This document shows positions 27,764 through 32,071 of a stretch of DNA of 32,071 nucleotides, one piece after another. Source of the stretch: a virus; the IMG/VR virus record IMGVR_UViG_3300021513_000016, positions 1 through 32,071 of that record; one strand, written 5' to 3'. The notes beneath the pieces were generated by a model. That model saw nothing but the letters and a program-made list of their open reading frames with translations, did no database searches and was not told the origin of the DNA. The translations under genes were made by a program, and so were the position numbers. The number at the start of each line of letters is the position of its first letter. Positions within the stretch are counted from its first letter, which is position 1.

Positions 27764-28615
27764 ATGTTGACTTTAAGTAAATCAAAAATAAAATCATTAA
27801 TAGATTGTCCATTAAAATTCAGATTCAATTATATTGATGATCCAAAACCTGAAAAAGATACAATTTTAAATGATAAATATCTAATTGCAGGTTTAGAAAT
27901 TCATGATCGATTAGATAAAATTTATAATAAAATAAATGAACAAAAATATAAAAATATGGATATTGTAGAAAAAATAGAATATTTAGATGATTTATTTGGT
28001 GATGCAAAAACAGAAAATTTAGAAGCAAACGAAATAATAAATATTGCACGAAAAAATTTTATTGAATATCAAATTAATTTAGATAAAGAATTTAATAAAG
28101 ATTTAGCAAAACCATATAAAAAAGAATTATTTGCCAAATTTATAATAACAGATAATTTTATAAAAAAATTTATAGAACCACGAAAAGATTCAACAACAGG
28201 AAAGAAAATTAGAAATCTAAATCCCCTTAATGAAGATATTTTAATTCGAGGCTATATCGATAGAATTGATCAATTTCCAGATAATACTTATGGTATTTTA
28301 GATTATAAATCCAAAACAACCTCAGTGACAATTTGGGAACTTTCAGGTTACATGCTTATGGCATCGATTCATTTAAATCTTCCTGAAATTAATAAAATCG
28401 GATGCTGGGGTTATAAGGATTCATCATATTTTTATAGACCAGTTAAAGTACAAAATATTGATTATTTTTTATTCAAAGTTCTTGAATTTAAAAATAATTA
28501 CGATAAATATCAAAAACTTGGTCGATGGCCTCGAAAACGTGGTTTTATGTGCAGATTTTGTGAATGGCAACAATTATGTAAAAAATACAATTCCAGAGGT
28601 GAACTGAAAAAATGA
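27764..28615 (+). CDS. Cas4/RecB-like Fe-S exonuclease (PD-(D/E)XK)
   Basis: 283 residues. Cys15 in LIDCPLKFRF, His47 (LEIHDRL), RGYIDRID (Asp166), GILDYKSK (Asp180, Lys182) and a QxxxY-like SGYML give a PD-(D/E)XK nuclease core. Three C-terminal cysteines (CRFCEWQQLC; 263, 266, 272) with Cys15 complete the four-Cys Fe-S cluster of Cas4/AddB/Dna2-type nucleases. It likely trims DNA ends in replication or recombination. No cas1/cas2 or repeats nearby, so not part of a CRISPR system here. TATA-like CTATTTATAAATAAC lies ~110 bases upstream and GGAAGT before the ATG. Confidence 0.75.
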   Translation: MLTLSKSKIKSLIDCPLKFRFNYIDDPKPEKDTILNDKYLIAGLEIHDRLDKIYNKINEQKYKNMDIVEKIEYLDDLFGDAKTENLEANEIINIARKNFIEYQINLDKEFNKDLAKPYKKELFAKFIITDNFIKKFIEPRKDSTTGKKIRNLNPLNEDILIRGYIDRIDQFPDNTYGILDYKSKTTSVTIWELSGYMLMASIHLNLPEINKIGCWGYKDSSYFYRPVKVQNIDYFLFKVLEFKNNYDKYQKLGRWPRKRGFMCRFCEWQQLCKKYNSRGELKK

Positions 28616-28779
28616 TTGGAAAAATATTAACAATAATATATTTTACACTAGCAACAATTTTTGGATTGGAAATGGAATTTCTAGAACATGGGCCATATTT
28701 AGTCATAGGTTTTTATTTTATAGCATTAATAGAATATCTATCAATATATCAAATTTTAAAAAATTGTGGATTGATTTAA
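28612..28779 (+). CDS. Two-span membrane protein, 55 aa
   Basis: MIGKILTIIYFTLATIFGLE, then EHGPYLVIGFYFIALIEYLS: two hydrophobic helices with an acidic turn. The ATG overlaps the stop of the nuclease gene (ATGA). Function unknown. Confidence 0.5.
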   Translation: MIGKILTIIYFTLATIFGLEMEFLEHGPYLVIGFYFIALIEYLSIYQILKNCGLI

Positions 28780-29042
28780 ATATAATAAATCCAATTTGCA
28801 GATGTGAAAATGTAAAAAATAAAATTATTAATTTAATAGAATCTTCATCAAATTTTCAATTAAAAAAAAATCCAAATTCAGATTTTATTTTACATTATGG
28901 ACATTATAAAGAATCAAAATTTAATGAAAGTTTTACAGTAATAATTGATAATCCTATTACAACAATATTTGTAAAAGATAAAAATAAAAATAAATGGACA
29001 TATAATTTATTAAAAAATAAAAATATAATGAAATATTTTTAA
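28764..29042 (+). CDS. Hypothetical protein, up to 92 aa, start uncertain
   Basis: The frame contains INPICRCENVKNKIINLIES, SDFILHYGHYKESKFNESFT and NPITTIFVKDKNKNKWTYNL. No ATG with a ribosome-binding site exists; the frame opens at TTG inside the previous gene's 3' end. The N-terminus may be lost or initiated at TTG. No family recognised. Confidence 0.4.
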   Translation: MWIDLNIINPICRCENVKNKIINLIESSSNFQLKKNPNSDFILHYGHYKESKFNESFTVIIDNPITTIFVKDKNKNKWTYNLLKNKNIMKYF

Positions 29043-29064
29043 AATTAAAATATAGAGGTATAAA

Positions 29065-29820
29065 ATGTTAAAATTATGTGCATTATTACCAATTAATTAT
29101 CTCCATTGGGGTAATAATCTTAATGATTATCATTTAATTTTACCACATATTGCCGAAAAATCAAAATTATATTTAAATCATTTTAAATATCAAAATGAAT
29201 ATAAAATAGTTGATAATTCAACATTTGAATTAGGGCATTCAGTTTCAAATGAATTAATATATCAAATAGTAAAAGAAATTAATGCTGATGCATACTTTCT
29301 TCCAGAAATTAAAAATAATGAAAAAGAAAGTACTAAAATACGAAATCAATTTTTAAAATCTGAAATATATAATAATTTATATGATAAATTAACATATCAT
29401 GCATTGCAATCGAAAGATGCAATTCCAATTGGAGATTATATTTCAATTCCAGCACATCTTAATCGCCCAAGAGTTATAGATCAATTATTTCAAAAATATG
29501 GTTATATTTTTAATCCAATATATCTAAGTGGTCTTACCGGTGGTAAAAGAAAATTTGATATAACAAAAATTGCAGAATTAATATATTTACAAAAAAAATA
29601 TCCAAATTTAGATATATATATGGATACATCTCTTCCTTATTTATTAACAAAAATAAATACATCATTGAATAAATTAATTTTGACAGGTAATCGACCAAAA
29701 CTTCCGAAAATGGATTTTTGGGATTTTAATTTATATGATTTTAAACTATTTCAATATAATTTTTGGAATCTAAAATCATTAACTCATATTAATGATAAAA
29801 TTAGTAAAATAAAAATTTAG
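29065..29820 (+). CDS. DpdA-like transglycosylase (TGT family), candidate 7-deazaguanine DNA modification
   Basis: 251 residues with a TIM-barrel TGT-like layout: IVDNSTFELG (49-57, similar to DNGaFE..), ADAYFLPEIKNNEKEST (74-90; PD/PE-x-xx region), YMDTSLPYL (Asp187, equivalent to the nucleophilic Asp of the DTS block), and LSGLTGGKRKFD. TGT paralogues such as DpdA insert preQ0 into DNA, giving deazaguanine marks that protect viral DNA. The tRNA-binding PUA domain is absent. None of the preQ0 genes (queC-F, folE) is in the window. The stop is TAG, followed three codons later by TAA. GAGGT is the ribosome-binding site. Confidence 0.5.
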   Translation: MLKLCALLPINYLHWGNNLNDYHLILPHIAEKSKLYLNHFKYQNEYKIVDNSTFELGHSVSNELIYQIVKEINADAYFLPEIKNNEKESTKIRNQFLKSEIYNNLYDKLTYHALQSKDAIPIGDYISIPAHLNRPRVIDQLFQKYGYIFNPIYLSGLTGGKRKFDITKIAELIYLQKKYPNLDIYMDTSLPYLLTKINTSLNKLILTGNRPKLPKMDFWDFNLYDFKLFQYNFWNLKSLTHINDKISKIKI

Positions 29821-29840
29821 GAATATTTTTAAAAAATAAG
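29821..29840 (+). promoter_or_regulatory. 20-bp shared element, plus copy 2
   Basis: GAATATTTTTAAAAAATAAG, identical to the minus-strand copy at 26919-26938, immediately after the TAG of the DpdA-like gene and 20 bases before the next ATG; TTGAGGT follows. Confidence 0.65.
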
Positions 29841-29859
29841 TACAAATTGAGGTAAACAA

Positions 29860-30024
29860 ATGTCAATAATAGTTTGTAAAGATTGTAATAAAGAAGCATT
29901 TAAAATAAAATTATTAGTTTATTGTTTTAACAATAATTGTAAAAATTATTTAAAATTTACAAAAATAAATACACCATATTTTTATAAACATTTTTGTGAA
30001 ATAAAATCTATTAATGAGAATTAA
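29860..30024 (+). CDS. Zinc-ribbon protein, 54 aa
   Basis: MSIIVCKDCNKEAFKIKLLV, then YCFNNNCKNY and HFCEIKS: CKDC and further cysteines spaced as in a small ribbon. It follows the shared 20-bp element and GAGGT. Confidence 0.5.
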   Translation: MSIIVCKDCNKEAFKIKLLVYCFNNNCKNYLKFTKINTPYFYKHFCEIKSINEN

Positions 30025-30025
30025 A

Positions 30026-30436
30026 ATGTGTACAAATTTTTATAAAGATCCAAAATATTTAAAAGATATAATATCTAATGAATATAGTAAAAAAGATATA
30101 TTTTATGATCTTTTAGAATTACCTTCAGGAAATTATATTCCAGTTTTATATCTTTTAGAAATTGGAATTTCTTGGAAAACATTTTTAGAAATTCCATTAG
30201 GTAATTATCGAGATTGGGAATTTTTTAAATGTCTTAATTGTAAAAATAAATTATTTTATCCAGGTTTATGTAAAAAATGTTGTAAAAATTTAACACAAGA
30301 AGAAATAAATCAATATAAAGAAAAATTAATAATTAAATATGAAAAAAATATTATTGAATTAAAAAAAATAATAAAAAATAATACCTGGAATAAATGTAAA
30401 TATATAAGATCATATTTTATAAGATTGGAGGAATAA
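30026..30436 (+). CDS. Zinc-finger protein, 136 aa
   Basis: Begins MCTNFYKDPKYLKDIISNEY. The middle helical domain (LLELPSGNYIPVLYLLEIGI, then TFLEIPLGNYRDWEFF) is followed by FKCLNCKNKLFYPGLCKKCC and a long basic helix. The ELPSGNYIPVLYLLE / EIPLGNYRDWEFF parallel looks like an internal repeat. The ATG is set by the preceding stop, one base away. Function unknown. Confidence 0.5.
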   Translation: MCTNFYKDPKYLKDIISNEYSKKDIFYDLLELPSGNYIPVLYLLEIGISWKTFLEIPLGNYRDWEFFKCLNCKNKLFYPGLCKKCCKNLTQEEINQYKEKLIIKYEKNIIELKKIIKNNTWNKCKYIRSYFIRLEE

Positions 30437-30437
30437 A

Positions 30438-30661
30438 ATGGTAAATATAAATCATGTTATAGAAATTACTAATAAAATTTATTATTTTAAAAAAGAAAAA
30501 CAAAAATTAATTATACATTTATTAAATAATATGGCTACAATTATTAATAAAAAGAAAAAACAAAAAATAAATGAAATTGATAATTTAATAATTATGAAGA
30601 ATTAGATGATTGGATTTATGATTATGATGATCCAAATTATTGGGATGAATTAAATGATTAA
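30438..30661 (+). pseudogene. Ligase N-terminal module copy, frame-interrupted
   Basis: Begins MVNINHVIEITNKIYYFKKE and KQKLIIHLLNNMATIINKKK, close to the first 40 residues of the ligase at 31351. It hits TAG at 30603-30605. In a shifted frame the sequence continues as NYEELDDWIYDYDDPNYWDE and LND, strongly protein-like and acidic. A one-base insertion (or two-base loss) near 30585 would join them. It is a partial gene, not a whole ligase. Confidence 0.55.
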
Positions 30662-30716
30662 AAGATGAAAATAAAATGAGAACATAGTCAAAATTAGATA
30701 TGAATTTGGATCTGAT

Positions 30717-30911
30717 TTGACAAATAAAATAATTAATAAATATAATTTAGAACCAGAATTTAATGATATAGTTAAAAAAGCAATATTAGAAAAATTAAAT
30801 AGTCTTAATGATGAAGAATTTATAAATATTTGGGATAAATATATATATTATTTAATTGGTTATACTGTTGATTATTTATATAAAAATGATAAAAATGATA
30901 AAAATGAATAA
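30717..30911 (+). CDS. Hypothetical protein, ~64 aa, start uncertain
   Basis: The frame opens at a TTG (LTNKIINKYNLEPEFNDIVK) and ends YLYKNDKNDKNE. Upstream in the same frame NIVKIRYEFGSDL also looks coding, and an ATG at 30676 lies one base out of frame, so a small indel may have removed the real start. No family recognised. Confidence 0.45.
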   Translation: MTNKIINKYNLEPEFNDIVKKAILEKLNSLNDEEFINIWDKYIYYLIGYTVDYLYKNDKNDKNE

Positions 30912-31116
30912 AGAATTTGAATTACAAAGATCATTAGCACATGTTTATGATATCCATGATCGTTTTGAAATAGCACTTGAATTTTGGAAAGAGAAAAATG
31001 ATAAACAAAAAATAGAAAATTGTATTCGTTCTATTAAAATATGTGATGAATTATCTGAATATTATATAAAAAGATTAAAAAGATTATATCATGACAAATT
31101 TACAAGAAGTTATTGA
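30904..31116 (+). CDS. Hypothetical helical protein, 70 aa
   Basis: Begins MNKEFELQRSLAHVYDIHDR and ends LKRLYHDKFTRSY. Probably an all-helix fold. The ATG overlaps the end of the upstream gene. An upstream ATG would add 16 hydrophobic residues overlapping the previous gene and is less likely. Confidence 0.5.
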   Translation: MNKEFELQRSLAHVYDIHDRFEIALEFWKEKNDKQKIENCIRSIKICDELSEYYIKRLKRLYHDKFTRSY

Positions 31117-31177
31117 AATTTCAAAAAAATAAAATCTTTCAAAACAAAGAGAGAAATAATAAAAAGGAGGAATAAAA
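31091..31177 (+). pseudogene. Second remnant of the ligase N-terminal module
   Basis: MTNLQEVIEISKK ends at TAA. Adding one A to the A-run gives SKKIKSFKTKREIIK, which aligns with the ligase start (VIKIADKIRSLKTKKE). No ribosome-binding site is seen. It overlaps the end of the previous gene and precedes the DnaJ-type zinc gene. Confidence 0.5.
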
Positions 31178-31339
31178 ATGATATTATATTATACTTTATG
31201 TCCTGGATGTAATGGTACCGGGATTCAAATACAAAATGATGGGATAAAAGTTATTTGTCCAATCTGCAATGGATCTGGAAAATGGAAAAAAGTAGTTAAT
31301 TCTTCAGATAATGATTATTATCCAAATATAACTTGTTAA
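31178..31339 (+). CDS. DnaJ-type zinc-finger protein, 53 aa
   Basis: MILYYTLCPGCNGTGIQIQN and VICPICNGSGKWKKVV: two CxxCxGxG elements, the hallmark of the DnaJ central zinc domain, without J-domain. Such mini-proteins may bind metal or nucleic acid or act as a thiol co-chaperone. AAAGGAGG ribosome-binding site. Confidence 0.65.
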   Translation: MILYYTLCPGCNGTGIQIQNDGIKVICPICNGSGKWKKVVNSSDNDYYPNITC

Positions 31340-31350
31340 GAGGAATAAAA

Positions 31351-32071
31351 ATGATAGATTTAAATTATGTTATAAAAATTGCAGATAAAATTAGGTCACT
31401 CAAAACAAAAAAAGAGAAACAAAAATTAATTGATACATTATCAGATGATATAATAACAATATTATCTAATACAATTAATAAAAATGGAATTGGGCCAGAA
31501 ATATTTGAAGAAATAAATACTTATAATTCAGATACAAATATAAATATCAGAAATATTATAGAAAAATTTGATATTGCATCAAAATTATCATCTACAAATG
31601 AAAAAAGAGAAATTTTATCAACATTATATTTAACTCCAAAAGAAAAAGAATTTTTATCTCACTGCTTTTATCCTATTAAATATGGTTCATTAAATCTTGG
31701 AATTAAAATAAACCCACGACAAACAATAACAGGGATAATTAAACCTATGTTAGCAAAATCGGGGGATTTTGATCCATCTAAAATGATTATTGAAAGAAAA
31801 TATGATGGACATAGATGTATTGCAAAAAATATAAATAATAAAATAGAACTATTTACTCGACAAGGAAAACCATTTAAAGGTGCAAAAATTATAGAAGATA
31901 AATTATATTTAGATCATAATACAATTGTTGATGGTGAGATAATTTCATTAGATGATAATTTTGAAAAATTAGATATAAATTCAACAAATTTGATCTATAA
32001 AATATTTGATATTTTATATTATAAAGGTGAAAATGTTCAAAATAAACCTTTTAAAATAAGAAGATCAATTT
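31351..32071 (+). CDS. ATP-dependent DNA ligase, N-terminal part (partial)
   Basis: 240 codons to the window edge. N-terminal helical domain (1-130; ends LGIKINPRQTITGIIKPMLA), then nucleotidyltransferase motifs: MIIERKYDGHR (motif I; Lys150 is the AMP-bound lysine), FTRQGKPF, IVDGEIISL (DGE 194-196) and KIFDILYYKG. The layout is that of archaeal ATP-dependent ligases. It seals nicks in viral replication or repair. AAGAGG ribosome-binding site. Two short remnants of its first 25-40 codons lie upstream. Confidence 0.85.
   Translation, partial: MIDLNYVIKIADKIRSLKTKKEKQKLIDTLSDDIITILSNTINKNGIGPEIFEEINTYNSDTNINIRNIIEKFDIASKLSSTNEKREILSTLYLTPKEKEFLSHCFYPIKYGSLNLGIKINPRQTITGIIKPMLAKSGDFDPSKMIIERKYDGHRCIAKNINNKIELFTRQGKPFKGAKIIEDKLYLDHNTIVDGEIISLDDNFEKLDINSTNLIYKIFDILYYKGENVQNKPFKIRRSI

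Noticed and set aside
27764-28615. CRISPR adaptation Cas4
   Set aside because: The Fe-S nuclease is Cas4-like, but no cas1, cas2 or repeat array is present; stand-alone viral nucleases of this type are common.
1-32071. tRNA or rRNA genes
   Set aside because: No cloverleaf-like GTTCRA-containing segment or rRNA-like GC-rich conserved stretch was recognised by eye; a tRNAscan-SE run would settle it.

Overview
The window is most likely part of the genome of a head-tailed virus (class Caudoviricetes) or provirus of an AT-rich archaeon, probably a methanogen-like euryarchaeon. The tailed-virus assignment rests on both terminase subunits, an HK97-type portal, a MuF-like head protein and a prohead protease, all on the minus strand. 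The archaeal assignment rests on BRE/TATA-type promoters (core GAAAGCTTTATAAGG) placed upstream of Shine-Dalgarno leaders, NucS-type nucleases, a primase/SF3-helicase fusion, a Topo VI A-like Toprim protein, a TFB-like zinc ribbon and an ATP-dependent DNA ligase. Base composition is strongly AT-rich, apart from a PKD/leucine-rich-repeat gene near 4-5 kb and a small gene near 19.4 kb.

Layout. Positions 1-13.4 kb (minus strand) form the virion module. In transcription order it runs: HNH endonuclease, small terminase, a broken homing-endonuclease gene, large terminase, two small genes, portal, JAMM peptidase, small gene, ADP-ribosyltransferase, small genes, decoration-like protein, PKD/LRR protein, MuF head protein with a C-terminal HExxH metallopeptidase, kinase-like protein, small gene, prohead protease, and the start of a probable capsid gene. 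Positions 13.4-20.9 kb (minus) hold about 25 mostly tiny genes in short operons. Four repeated promoter/operator cassettes (A-D) lie inside this block and a fifth (E) leads it. The genes include zinc ribbons, HNH proteins, membrane peptides and a tandem-repeat surface protein. Positions 20.9-21.45 kb are mostly non-coding and contain direct repeats and hairpins. Positions 21.45-26.9 kb (minus) form the replication block: a NucS/winged-helix fusion, a primase-helicase, two more NucS-like proteins and a CMP/dCMP-type deaminase. Transcription diverges at about 26.9-27.0 kb. Positions 27.0-32.07 kb (plus) carry zinc-finger peptides, a Cas4/RecB-like Fe-S nuclease, a DpdA-like transglycosylase and the N-terminal part of a DNA ligase.

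How the genes work together. Packaging and head assembly are encoded on the left and replication and repair on the right; the small genes between them are probably early host-takeover functions under common control. The most notable feature is a set of four enzymes with different catalytic folds (JAMM peptidase, ADP-ribosyltransferase, HExxH peptidase, kinase) encoded between portal and protease. Three of them carry versions of the same short basic adaptor segment and the fourth carries a possible divergent one. I infer that these are virion-packaged effectors delivered with the DNA.

A second theme is module duplication. The adaptor segment, a winged-helix tail shared by helicase and nuclease, an N-terminal module shared by two homing endonucleases, and duplicated 5' ends of genes (capsid, ligase) all recur. 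Several reading frames are interrupted by single-base shifts, so some genes may be decaying or the assembly may carry indel errors.
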